DNA from: Tetrapisispora phaffii CBS 4417
Taxonomy: Eukaryota; Ascomycota; Saccharomycetes; Saccharomycetales; Saccharomycetaceae
Direction of reading: 5' to 3'
Length of the DNA stretch: 64,000 nucleotides
NCBI RefSeq assembly: GCF_000236905.1
Contig: NC_016535.1
Location: 62,001 to 126,000, forward strand
Shown: one piece after another, positions 41,909 through 50,331 of the stretch
How the letters are laid out: the number at the start of each line of letters is the position of its first letter
Position numbering within the stretch: the stretch's first letter is position 1
Made by a program: the position numbers and the translations under genes
The notes under the pieces: generated by a model
Told to the model about the DNA's origin: nothing
Database searches by the model: none
What the model saw: the letters and a program-made list of their open reading frames with translations, nothing else

Positions 41909-43342
41909 TTAGTTCACTTTACATAATGCCTTAAGTTGAGCAATATCAACACTCTTTGGTCTTTCTATGGGGAGTCCATAAATCCTATCCCAAACCAGTT
42001 GAGTTAAAGGACCCATTGATCTTGAACAACCAAATATCACAGTAAAAAATAATAATTCCTTTAATCCATAATGATAAAAGATAATACCTGAAGCTGAATC
42101 AACATTTGGATAAGGATTCTTTGTTTTACCATGCTCCAATAAGACTTGGGGTGCAAATGTAGATAACTTTTGCATTAATTTGATATTGTCATCATCTTTG
42201 AACTCAGTGAACTTTCTTTTTTCCACAAAATCCAACATCACATTAAATCTAGGGTCAGGCTTTCTTAATATGGCATGGCCATATCCAGGAATGACTTTCC
42301 TGGAATCTAAAAGATTTTTTAACCTATCTTTAATCTGTTGATCATCATCGATGGAGGTTATTTCCGAGTTCATTTGAATCAAAAACCTTACAACCTCTTG
42401 TGCTGCCAACCCATGCAATGGACCAGCTAAACCCAAAATACCTGACGAATAACTTAGAAAAGGGTCATTCAATGCACTTCCAACTAAATGCGTGGCATGA
42501 GCTGATACATTTCCACCTTCGTGATCTACATGTATCCCCGTATACAAACGCATGAGGTCAATGAAATCATCAGACTGGGATTTAGTTAGGTTACAACGAT
42601 TGCTGGAGTCGGTACTATTAACCATTCCTAGCATGGAACAGATGTTATAACTCCAATCTTTATCTTCGTTAAGGACCCCTAACAGTTCCCCTCCATTACC
42701 TGTTATCTTTGAATATATTCTTCCTGTAATTTCTGGTAAGTAAGCTATTAAATTCATTGCATCTTCATATGTAGAATCCCAATAATTTTCCTTACCAAGT
42801 TGACCTGATGCATATTTGTTGGAGAAACTGGAGTATTTGTTTAATGATGCTAATCCTATAACAAGTTGTGTCATTGGATGCAAATCTTGAGGCAAATCTG
42901 ATAAAAGCTTAATAGTCTCTTGAGGTAGTGACTTGGCCCTCAAAGCTAATTCTTTACTTAGTGAGTTTGCTTCATCCTGTGTTGGGATTTCAGATGTCAT
43001 TAATAGCCACAGCATTGATTCTGGTAAGAAACTATTACTCTTGGAGCCATCTTTCACCTTTGGTAACAGTTTCTGACAATCTTCAATGGTTCGACCATGA
43101 AATCTAATGCCAGTCTCAGGATCTAAAGTTGTGCTTTGCCAAAACATCGACGAATTATTTCTCATACCTCCAATTATAGAACCAATTGTGATATCTCCAA
43201 CTTTAACATTGTTGAATTTGGATTTGATGTTTAACAATTCTTCTTTCTTTTCTGGAATCAATTCAGTTAGTCGTGTCTTCAAATTCTTCACCCCACGATA
43301 ACTGGATGAATGGCTATATAACCTTCTTGTGCTTCTGAGCAT
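41909..43342 (-). CDS. CIT3: Cit3, mitochondrial citrate/2-methylcitrate synthase
   Basis: Cit3 condenses propionyl-CoA (and acetyl-CoA) with oxaloacetate in mitochondria, giving 2-methylcitrate or citrate. The ATG at 43342 gives 477 residues (486 in S. cerevisiae) with an Arg/Ser-rich presequence (MLRSTRRLYSHSSSYRG). Catalytic residues are in place: H274 in VDHEGGNVSAHATHLVGSAL, H356 in PGYGHAILRKPDPR, and D415 in VDSASGIIFYHYG. The choice of CIT3 over CIT1/CIT2 follows from synteny: it is next to PDH1 and one gene from the candidate centromere, as YPR001W is next to CEN16. An in-frame GTG one codon upstream is not used as start. Confidence 0.94.
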   Translation of the reverse strand: MLRSTRRLYSHSSSYRGVKNLKTRLTELIPEKKEELLNIKSKFNNVKVGDITIGSIIGGMRNNSSMFWQSTTLDPETGIRFHGRTIEDCQKLLPKVKDGSKSNSFLPESMLWLLMTSEIPTQDEANSLSKELALRAKSLPQETIKLLSDLPQDLHPMTQLVIGLASLNKYSSFSNKYASGQLGKENYWDSTYEDAMNLIAYLPEITGRIYSKITGNGGELLGVLNEDKDWSYNICSMLGMVNSTDSSNRCNLTKSQSDDFIDLMRLYTGIHVDHEGGNVSAHATHLVGSALNDPFLSYSSGILGLAGPLHGLAAQEVVRFLIQMNSEITSIDDDQQIKDRLKNLLDSRKVIPGYGHAILRKPDPRFNVMLDFVEKRKFTEFKDDDNIKLMQKLSTFAPQVLLEHGKTKNPYPNVDSASGIIFYHYGLKELLFFTVIFGCSRSMGPLTQLVWDRIYGLPIERPKSVDIAQLKALCKVN

Positions 43343-43766
43343 CACAAATTACTTGTTCTGTTTGTAACTATATAATATTATATTTATCCTTTGCATACAT
43401 TGACTTATTACTACATTTTAAATATATAGTGGAATTATTTGTTTTTTATATGAATTAGTGTCATTACAAATAATTCGAATAAGTCACTTAATATATGAAA
43501 GAGTAACAAGAATTTGGATCTTCTCAATATCTAACGTCAAGTTAATGTACTAATTGAATCATCATTTAAAAATATTGTCATTTATATTTGAAATATTCAA
43601 TTCAACCGAATTTATGACATGATCATATTTTTTATTATTATTACTATTTATTATTTATGTTAACCAGCATTCAGTTAACAGAAGAGTAATAAGTTAATGC
43701 AAATCTAATATATAAATGAAGATGGGTACGATTGAAATAAGTATTCATTTTAAAAGAGTCAAGAAA
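43343..43766. other. CIT3 promoter and LOC1 3' region
   Basis: 424 AT-rich bases between co-oriented genes. No RNA gene or confident site seen. Confidence 0.5.
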
Positions 43767-44378
43767 CTATGCAAAAGAAACCCTCTTTTTTGATTTCTTA
43801 CTTTCTTTCATAGCATCTTCTTCTTCTTTTTGTGCTTTCTCTAATTCACGTTTGTTCTTTCTACGTAACGTTCTTGCAACTGATGACTTATGTTTGATTT
43901 GGTCTTTAGTTTCTTCTAGTTTATCTTGTTTTGCAGCTTCTTTAACTTCTAATTCTTGACGTTTTATTTCTCTAATTTCTTCAAGTCTTCTTGCTTTCTC
44001 AAGTTTACTCTCTGTTACGTCGTCGTATTTGTCACCAATTGTGTTTATTAAACGGTTAAGAGCTAATAAGTCATGATCTCCCATAAACTTCTTACCTTTC
44101 TTACCATGTCTTAATTTCACACCAGGTACAATGGCTTTGTTTAAAGTTGGAATATCCAATTCCTTATCACTATATTTACGAGGCTGTTTCTTAACACCAT
44201 ATAGTCTAGCACGAGCTTGTTCTTTACTGTTTTCATATTTATTTGGCTTTCTCTTCTTTGATCTCTCAGTTAATTTAGGAACATTAGCCATTTGGTTTCT
44301 AGCTTGTGAATCCTGGAAGACCTCAGGTCTAACCTCACGCATGGTGCTTTGCTTTTTTGATGATTTCTTAACAACCAT
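43767..44378 (-). CDS. LOC1: Loc1, nucleolar 60S assembly and ASH1 mRNA localisation protein
   Basis: Loc1 is a nuclear/nucleolar RNA-binding protein needed for 60S ribosomal subunit assembly and for localisation of ASH1 mRNA. The 203-residue protein (204 in S. cerevisiae) is highly basic and helical: [28 protein letters not shown] start, the conserved [19 protein letters not shown] [26 protein letters not shown], and a Lys/Glu coiled tail ending KKRVSFA. Position matches YFR001W, the gene on the right of CEN6. PAC-like and RRPE motifs lie about 145-175 bases upstream, fitting a ribosome-biogenesis gene. Confidence 0.95.
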   Translation of the reverse strand: MVVKKSSKKQSTMREVRPEVFQDSQARNQMANVPKLTERSKKRKPNKYENSKEQARARLYGVKKQPRKYSDKELDIPTLNKAIVPGVKLRHGKKGKKFMGDHDLLALNRLINTIGDKYDDVTESKLEKARRLEEIREIKRQELEVKEAAKQDKLEETKDQIKHKSSVARTLRRKNKRELEKAQKEEEDAMKESKKSKKRVSFA

Positions 44379-44521
44379 ATTCTACTGTATTCTACTGTAT
44401 TCCTTTGGTTTCTTCACAATTTAAATAATACAATGATTAGCTTAGTTATACTAACTTCAATGACAAAATCTACCGTTGAATTTAGATATTCTTATATATC
44501 AATCAATACTAAAAAATTATA

Positions 44522-44554
44522 CTCATCGATTTTGCGAAGAGATTAAAAAATTTT
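44522..44554 (-). promoter_or_regulatory. PAC-like + RRPE module upstream of LOC1
   Basis: CTCATCGA (44522-44529) matches the PAC in 7 of 8 bases and AAAAAATTTT (44545-44554) is an RRPE core. The spacing and distance to the LOC1 ATG are typical for ribosome-biogenesis genes. Confidence 0.55.
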
Positions 44555-44658
44555 ACGAAGAAAGAAATTTATAAAATCATACAATTGCGGACACACATTC
44601 ACTAAAGAAAAAGCACATACACAGATTATGTTATAATATTTTTCAAAAGATAAACTAT

Positions 44659-44809
44659 TTTCGGAAATCAATGTATTAAATGTTATATTATTATTTAAAA
44701 TTCAATTACTTTTATAAGTAACAAAAATTAAATACCTTGAATAAGTTATTATCAGATTTCTTAGAATAATATTTAAGAAAATATTTTTAATTAAAATAGT
44801 TCATGTGTA
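44659..44809 (-). other. CEN: Candidate point centromere (CDEI-CDEII-CDEIII)
   Basis: On the minus strand a perfect CDEIII core TTTCCGAAA (44659-44667), preceded by TTGA, follows about 125 bases of AT-rich DNA (44677-44801; 15 G/C counted by hand, 88% AT). A CDEI-like CACATG (44802-44807) stands at the other end. This is the CDEI-CDEII-CDEIII order of yeast point centromeres. The left half of CDEIII (TGTWTWTG) matches poorly and CDEI matches 6 of 8 bases of RTCACRTG, so sequence alone is not decisive. Position is strong support: LOC1, CIT3 and PDH1 (right of CEN6/CEN16) lie on one side and SNF8 and DEG1 (left of CEN16/CEN6) on the other, with strands as expected. Confidence 0.65.
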
Positions 44810-45050
44810 TTTGGAACGGATTTATTAGGTTAGTATTTATTATTTTGATTTCTTGTATGTCTCTGATTTGTCTTGTTAAGGCTTTTTTACATTATCGATG
44901 CCATTTATATTTTGAAGATTAAAGAATAGGTAATAGACATGCTATATATTTAGAGTTTTATGTAATAATGTAAAATCTGCCTGTCAATAATGCGATAGCA
45001 GTTTGTGTTATAATTATACTAATTTACAATATAGAATATTCTTCTAGAAC

Positions 45051-45764
45051 ATGAAGAGATTCGGTTTGGCAGCACTAGGTGACCAACAAGATCAAAGGTA
45101 TTCAGATGTGAGTAATGATATACTGAAAAGACAATCCGTTGAGTTAGACGAACAACTTTCGATATTCAGAGATAGGTTAATTAAGTTTGCAAAAAAGCAT
45201 AATAAGGAAATTAAGGAGAACTCTGAATTTAGATCGAAATTTATGCGTATGTGTTCTTCAATTGGTATAGATCCCTTATCCTTGTTTGATAAGGACAGGC
45301 ATATATTTAATGCAGAAGATTTTTATTATGAGATATGTGTTAAAATAATTGAGATATGTAGGCAAACTAGGGATATGAATGGAGGAATTACATCATTAGA
45401 TGAATTAGAGAATGGATATTTTGCAAATTTAAAATTAGATAGGACTGATTTAGAGAAATCCATTGAAATGCTGAAATCTTTAGACGGGGGCATCGAAACA
45501 TTTCAAATAAAGGGTAGAAAGTTTTTAAGAAGTATTCCTAATGAATTGACTAGTGATCAAACGAAAATTTTAGAAGTTTGTTCAGTATTAGGCTACGCAA
45601 GTATTTCACTGCTTAAAGCCAATTTAGATTGGAAAAGAGTAAGAAGTAAGGCTGTTTTGGATGAAATGGTATCGAATGGCTTACTTTGGGTTGATAATCA
45701 AAATAATGGTAAAGAAGTTCTTTTTTGGGATCCTTCATGGATTATGAATCTACAAGGAAAGTAG
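45051..45764 (+). CDS. SNF8: Snf8/Vps22, ESCRT-II subunit
   Basis: Snf8 (Vps22) forms ESCRT-II with Vps25 and Vps36, sorting ubiquitinated cargo into multivesicular bodies. The 237-residue protein (233 in S. cerevisiae) starts MKRFGLAAL, the family hallmark, followed by a helical segment (SVELDEQLSIFRDRLIKFAKKHNKEIKENSEFRSKFMRMC) and two winged-helix domains (about 75-160 and 165-237). The second contains QTKILEVCSVLGYASISLLKANLDWKRVRSKAVLDEMVSNGLLWVD. It is convergent with DEG1, 110 bases apart. SNF8 is YPL002C, near CEN16 on the left arm. Confidence 0.96.
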   Translation: MKRFGLAALGDQQDQRYSDVSNDILKRQSVELDEQLSIFRDRLIKFAKKHNKEIKENSEFRSKFMRMCSSIGIDPLSLFDKDRHIFNAEDFYYEICVKIIEICRQTRDMNGGITSLDELENGYFANLKLDRTDLEKSIEMLKSLDGGIETFQIKGRKFLRSIPNELTSDQTKILEVCSVLGYASISLLKANLDWKRVRSKAVLDEMVSNGLLWVDNQNNGKEVLFWDPSWIMNLQGK

Positions 45765-45874
45765 AAAGTACTATATTATCTGTTTATACATATCGTAATG
45801 ATAAATTATTTGGAAATACATAATAGCATGATTTTATGAAAAATTGAGAATTGATATATAATTGCAAGGTTTAA

Positions 45875-47143
45875 TTATAGATGATTGCACAATCCTAATT
45901 TATTTTTTGGAATTTTTTTTCTCTGCTTATACTTTTTATTCACTATCTCGTAGGATTCCATGACCTTTCTTTTAAACAGTTTCTCATAGGTACCTACTAT
46001 CTTGCCTTTACCATCTCCTAGATTAATCCTTGTTTTATTTTGGAAATCCTGATCCGCACTTGGGAGTATATCTTGAAATATAGTAGCAACAGTTGATTTC
46101 AGTTGATAACCTAATGTTAACCCTTCAACGATTTTACTATACTTGATAGAGTTATAGTCATTAACATTATTCATGATCCAATCCATTTCTGGAAACTTGC
46201 AATCATAAAGGATTAAAGGTATATCACTTGCCATATCATATATTGGCTTTTGAGGGTTACTGGCAACATCTACTAACTGTGAGACAATCTCCGGTACTTC
46301 TAGATTTTGACCAACTAAAAATAAAATAGCGGTCATGCAACGGACTTGGTGCCATAAGAATGCAGAACCTATTAAATCAAAACAATAAAATTCTTCATTG
46401 ACCTGTAATATTTGTGAACTCATCATTGTTCTTTTAAAATTAGTAATCTGTTTTGAACCATCTAATTTACAAAAATTTCTAAAATCATGTTCACCTTTAA
46501 AGTAGGAAGCAGCAGTTTCCATAGCTGATATATTTAATCCATCTTTCTTAAACAGATATTTATAATGACGGTATTGGCAACTAAATCTTGCATCAAAACC
46601 AGTTGGTGGGCGTAAACAAACTGCAGATATTCTGATATCATCAGGTAACAATTGGTTTAGAATGTTAATGTATTGTATTTCTTTTGAATCGAATTCGGAA
46701 TTCATTTGTTGCTCTGGTGTTAAATTTGATCTTACGTTTAATGAGATGACTTGATTCATTGCACTAACACCCTTATCAGTTCTTCCACATCTACTGAATT
46801 TAAAGTCACTGGGGTTTATTGATGGAATTAGTTTACATTTGTTCATAGCATCTACTATTACACCTTCTACGGTAGGCAATGCAGTTGGCTCCTTTTGAAT
46901 GGCTAAACCATTATAATTCCAGCCTAGATAAGCAAATTTTAATGCAATAAATCTTGTATTATATTTCGAAAAGTCAAATTTCTTCTTCTCATTAAATTTT
47001 TTATTTTTGTTTTGAGTTATTGATTCAGTATTTTCAATCTTATCGTTTGTTTTTTTATTATGTTTGGAAACATTATCTTCTAGTATTTCAAGTCGTCTTA
47101 TTAGGTCTTCTTTGCTCCAAGTTCCGTACGATTTTTCCTCCAT
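45875..47143 (-). CDS. DEG1: Deg1/Pus3, tRNA pseudouridine synthase (positions 38/39)
   Basis: Deg1 (Pus3) converts uridine 38 and 39 of tRNA anticodon arms to pseudouridine, in cytoplasm and mitochondria. The 422-residue protein (442 in S. cerevisiae) has a charged coiled N-terminus (about 1-60), then the TruA-type domain: ALKFAYLGWNYNGLAIQ, catalytic D123 in SRCGRTDKGVSAMNQVISL, GFDARFSCQYRHYKYLF, GEHDFRNFCKLDGSKQITNF and SAFLWHQVRCM. The ATG at 47143 is the first in frame. DEG1 is YFL001W, the left neighbour of CEN6. A PAC motif upstream suits an RNA-modification gene. Confidence 0.96.
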   Translation of the reverse strand: MEEKSYGTWSKEDLIRRLEILEDNVSKHNKKTNDKIENTESITQNKNKKFNEKKKFDFSKYNTRFIALKFAYLGWNYNGLAIQKEPTALPTVEGVIVDAMNKCKLIPSINPSDFKFSRCGRTDKGVSAMNQVISLNVRSNLTPEQQMNSEFDSKEIQYINILNQLLPDDIRISAVCLRPPTGFDARFSCQYRHYKYLFKKDGLNISAMETAASYFKGEHDFRNFCKLDGSKQITNFKRTMMSSQILQVNEEFYCFDLIGSAFLWHQVRCMTAILFLVGQNLEVPEIVSQLVDVASNPQKPIYDMASDIPLILYDCKFPEMDWIMNNVNDYNSIKYSKIVEGLTLGYQLKSTVATIFQDILPSADQDFQNKTRINLGDGKGKIVGTYEKLFKRKVMESYEIVNKKYKQRKKIPKNKLGLCNHL

Positions 47144-47932
47144 TATACCAAACAGCCTATACCTTCGAACTTTTATTTATCTAATAATTTAACATAATGT
47201 TTAGTAATATTCATTTATGTTATTATATAAGGTAAAGAAGTCGACTTATACTTTTATAAATATCATATATTCAATATTAAAAAAATGCGATGAGCTGTAA
47301 ATTTTTATTTCAGCAAAGCGTTTCGGATCTGTGCGGTGCTAATGATATCGAAATATTGCTACTTGGATATATATCTTAAAACTGAACCGATGATTATATG
47401 GTGATGAGAGGATCAAAATGTTGTTATTTGATTAAAATTGCATTGTAAATTTTATGATTATAAGTTGTTAGCAATTATAAACAATTAATATAATGAGTTT
47501 TGACAATATATGTCAAGTTCATTGGAAAGGTAATCAAATATCAGAAAACCTTATATATTTGGATTTCTGGTGTCGTAACATTTTTACATTTTGCTGTTAC
47601 ATCAATAGTTTCAAATAAATATTAAAGTATCCTTGAAAAAGATATATAAACAAGTTGAATTATTATAAGTAATATTTAATATCAAATACTGATCCTCTTG
47701 GTTGCAACAAATCAATTATTGAATACAATATCTTCGATTAGATTCAAATCTCTCTTATCAGTTATCGAAAATTTCGATTAAATACAACCAAAAAAAATAA
47801 GTTTTAATCATTGTTTCATAGAATACAATTATATTATCTTGAGATGTATTTTCATATAGACTTCTAATTATAATGATAAACTTAATGATAACCATTTGTT
47901 GAAGAACTATATCGATATTTATCTATCTATCT
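47144..47932. other. DEG1-ECM15 divergent intergenic region, rearrangement joint
   Basis: 789 AT-rich bases separating DEG1 (next to CEN6 in S. cerevisiae) from ECM15/RMD1 (next to CEN2/CEN4). I searched by eye for a second centromere: the only CCGAA-type hit (47320-47327) has a poor context. A PAC site serves DEG1. A TATC microsatellite (about 47917-47933) abuts the ECM15 ATG. Confidence 0.6.
47287..47294 (+). promoter_or_regulatory. PAC element upstream of DEG1
   Basis: GCGATGAG (continued GCGATGAGCT) is a perfect PAC, followed by TAAATTTTTATTT. It lies about 145 bases before the DEG1 ATG. Confidence 0.65.
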
Positions 47933-48217
47933 ATGCCTTCCTTTAATTGTGTTGTCGACTTATGTCTGTACCCTGTTGGAACAGAATCTGTCAGTGGTTC
48001 CGACTTTGTTGCAAGAGTTGAAAAAAGAATACATGAATCTGGTTTAAAAAGCAGTTTACATAGTGCTGGCACTACTATCGAGGGACCTTGGGATCAAGTG
48101 ATGAGTTTAGTTGGTAAGTTGCATGAGCATTGCCATAAAGAGAATTTCAAGAGAATACATTCGCATATAAGAGTTTGCTCAGTAATAGAGGATGAATGTA
48201 GTGCCTACTACAGATGA
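47933..48217 (+). CDS. ECM15: Ecm15, UPF0045/MTH1187-type thiamine-binding-like protein
   Basis: A 94-residue protein of the MTH1187/YkoF-like ferredoxin-fold family (UPF0045), whose bacterial members bind thiamine or related ligands; the yeast role is unknown, with a cell-wall phenotype giving the name. The core LHSAGTTIEGPWDQVMSLVGKLHE and the HSHIRV strand are conserved with S. cerevisiae Ecm15 (104 residues). After IRV the sequence (CSVIEDECSAYYR) does not resemble the expected final helix and the protein stops about 10 residues early. Neither of the other two frames restores it. The stop is only 14 bases before an assembly gap. ECM15 is YBL001C, the gene left of CEN2. Confidence 0.88.
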   Translation: MPSFNCVVDLCLYPVGTESVSGSDFVARVEKRIHESGLKSSLHSAGTTIEGPWDQVMSLVGKLHEHCHKENFKRIHSHIRVCSVIEDECSAYYR

Positions 48218-48231
48218 TTAACTTCATTTTC

Positions 48232-48300
48232 NNNNNNNNNNNNNNNNNNNNNNNNNNNNNNNNNNNNNNNNNNNNNNNNNNNNNNNNNNNNNNNNNNNNN
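48232..48300. other. Assembly gap (69 N)
   Basis: An unbroken run of N between the convergent ECM15 and RMD1 genes. Its true length and content are unknown; both flanking stops are outside it. Confidence 1.
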
Positions 48301-48345
48301 AATAAGTTCATTGTTTTATGTAAATTTAAAGAAATATTAAGTCTT

Positions 48346-49686
48346 TCAATTCGAATATGCAAACAAATCAACAGAAATGTTTATGACTGATAATAAAACT
48401 TCTACACCGACCAATACTATTACAATAAATTCTAAATACTCTTCCTGTGTGTGCCCCAGTTGTTCTTTTAACATTTGTAATAAATCAGATACCACTTCTA
48501 ATCTTTGATTTAGAAGAGCTACACGTTGATTAATTTCCAAGTAGCCTCTAGTTGCTTGGTAAATGGGTTCTAATTGTGGCTCTGACCACATGATTTCCGG
48601 TGAATCCAAAATAGAACCATGCAGATTAATATTTATACGAAGAATGAATAGTTCACCGATACTTTTCATAATATCTTCTTTACTCATAGAAACTTTACCA
48701 CTTGATGCAATTTCTTGAGGGATGTCTTGCGTGTCTTCGATAGTATTATCCAATAATTCTTCAAATAATGAAATTTTTACACTCTGAGATAATGCATGAG
48801 ATATTGAAAGTTTTGTCATGTAATTCGAGCCGTCTCTTAATGTTATAAAATCATTGTAAATTCTTGGTTGATAACTTTCTGTCACATAGTAATTAAATTC
48901 TTCTATCTGTATATCTTCTTCAGCTAGTTTTTCCTTTTCATACTTTTCAATATCATTTAAAAATTCTTTTTCTTCTCTTTCTGTAAAACCCCAAAGTACC
49001 ACGACACCATATTCGAATATAAAAACATCTGGTTGTTTATCACTTACATTAATTTCACCACCTTCATCATCAAATCGAATGAAATCTTCACGTTCATACC
49101 TTTTATCGCCTCTCGAATCAGTATATATGAATGGTGTATAAAGACACTCATCAAACAATTTGGGATGAGAACGAAATTGATGTTTGGAATCCTTTAGCCA
49201 TCTGATAAGACCCCTCATATTATAACTACTTGCTGTGCAGAATGCCGTTACTCTCGGTAGTAAATGTCTATGGGCTTTCCCTAATTTTTCAGCATCCCTT
49301 CTTGCACTTTTATCCTTAATCCTATTTACTTGTGAATAAACTTCATTTTCTGGGAGATCAGGAAAATTATTATGATCTAAATCATAAGGTTCTTCAGGAA
49401 GTAATTTTAGTTTCTGAGTAGTACGTGAAGTTCTTTGTGCACCTGATCGTACATGCTTATTTTTATTAATTTCTGCATCGATTGGTAAGTTCAAGCTGTC
49501 TGCAACGTCATTCGAAACAAAATATTCAGGTTCTTTCATACCCTTCGGAACATATTTCGTCGATGCTTTACTAGTAGAGAGATTATGACCAGTATTGACT
49601 ATTGCATTTGTTGAAGATCCAGTTTGAATATTATTTTCCTTGTTACCAATTAAAGGAGTTTGTTCTTGAGAGTCCTTACTTTGCAT
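48346..49686 (-). CDS. RMD1: Rmd1, DUF155 membrane protein of the RMND1 family
   Basis: A 446-residue DUF155 protein related to S. cerevisiae Rmd1 (YDL001W, 430 residues), Rmd8 and mitochondrial RMND1. The yeast protein is needed for sporulation; biochemical function is not known. An N-terminal low-complexity part (about 1-95) is followed by the conserved core with RVTAFCTASSYNMRGLIRWLK, DVFIFEYGVVVLWGFTEREEKEFL, YQPRIYNDFITL and KLSISHALSQSVKISLFEELLD, a coiled segment (NQRVALLNQRLEVVSDLLQML) and a hydrophobic C-terminal helix (about 425-442) as tail anchor. RMD1 rather than RMD8 is chosen by synteny with NHP10 (YDL002C) beside it and ECM15. Confidence 0.93.
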   Translation of the reverse strand: MQSKDSQEQTPLIGNKENNIQTGSSTNAIVNTGHNLSTSKASTKYVPKGMKEPEYFVSNDVADSLNLPIDAEINKNKHVRSGAQRTSRTTQKLKLLPEEPYDLDHNNFPDLPENEVYSQVNRIKDKSARRDAEKLGKAHRHLLPRVTAFCTASSYNMRGLIRWLKDSKHQFRSHPKLFDECLYTPFIYTDSRGDKRYEREDFIRFDDEGGEINVSDKQPDVFIFEYGVVVLWGFTEREEKEFLNDIEKYEKEKLAEEDIQIEEFNYYVTESYQPRIYNDFITLRDGSNYMTKLSISHALSQSVKISLFEELLDNTIEDTQDIPQEIASSGKVSMSKEDIMKSIGELFILRININLHGSILDSPEIMWSEPQLEPIYQATRGYLEINQRVALLNQRLEVVSDLLQMLKEQLGHTQEEYLEFIVIVLVGVEVLLSVINISVDLFAYSN

Positions 49687-50331
49687 AATTTTATTGAAGA
49701 CCTCTGTCCTTTTTTTGCTTTTGTGCTATCTGTAATATCGAACTTTATATATGTTTAACAGTAGGATGACCATTTACAACCAATATTTTTTCTTTAAAAA
49801 AATACGATGCTTCGAATTGTCTATTACAAGCAAATTGAAAATAGCTTCTTAAATTATTCCTAAACAAGTTATAATAAAATAACTTTAATTGTCCTATAAG
49901 AGATATTTTTTTATGTAAATATTTAATATAACAATACTATTATTACCATTATTCGTTATTAACTATTATTGTTTAGTATTTTAAATATTTAGAAGGTTAA
50001 AAGAAGGGCTCTATTTAAATGTCAATGAGCTAAATCTTTAAAGGAATTAAAATGAAACAATTTGTGGAAATTGTTTAAATTGAAAAATTTAAAAATAAAA
50101 AAAATAATCACAACGAAGTTATTTTAAAATTTGAAAAGAAAGAAAGATAGAAAACAATGAATTAATCTATAAAGTTAGTTGAATTCAAAAGACACAAGAA
50201 CATTGGACTACGCTAATTGTATTCTTACAGATATCATTCCAAGATACCCAATAATAAAGACACGAATAAATATACGTGTACATTCCGATATTCTTTTGAC
50301 AAAGTTAGAATTAATAGATTTAGCAGGAATC
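49687..50331. other. RMD1-NHP10 divergent promoter region
   Basis: 645 very AT-rich bases. The NHP10 frame stays open upstream of its ATG to a TTG at 50179, but that stretch is not family-like. No other feature recognised. Confidence 0.5.

Larger units (their letters stand above)
44379..45050. other. LOC1-SNF8 intergenic region holding the candidate centromere
   Basis: 672 bases between divergent LOC1 and SNF8. No open frame of interest; about 80% AT by eye overall. Contains the LOC1 promoter motifs and the candidate CEN. Confidence 0.7.

Noticed and set aside
47320..47327. TTTCGGAT as a second CDEIII core
   Set aside because: The core lacks the final AA, the flanks do not fit TGTWTWTG, and no AT-tract plus CDEI at proper distance was found.
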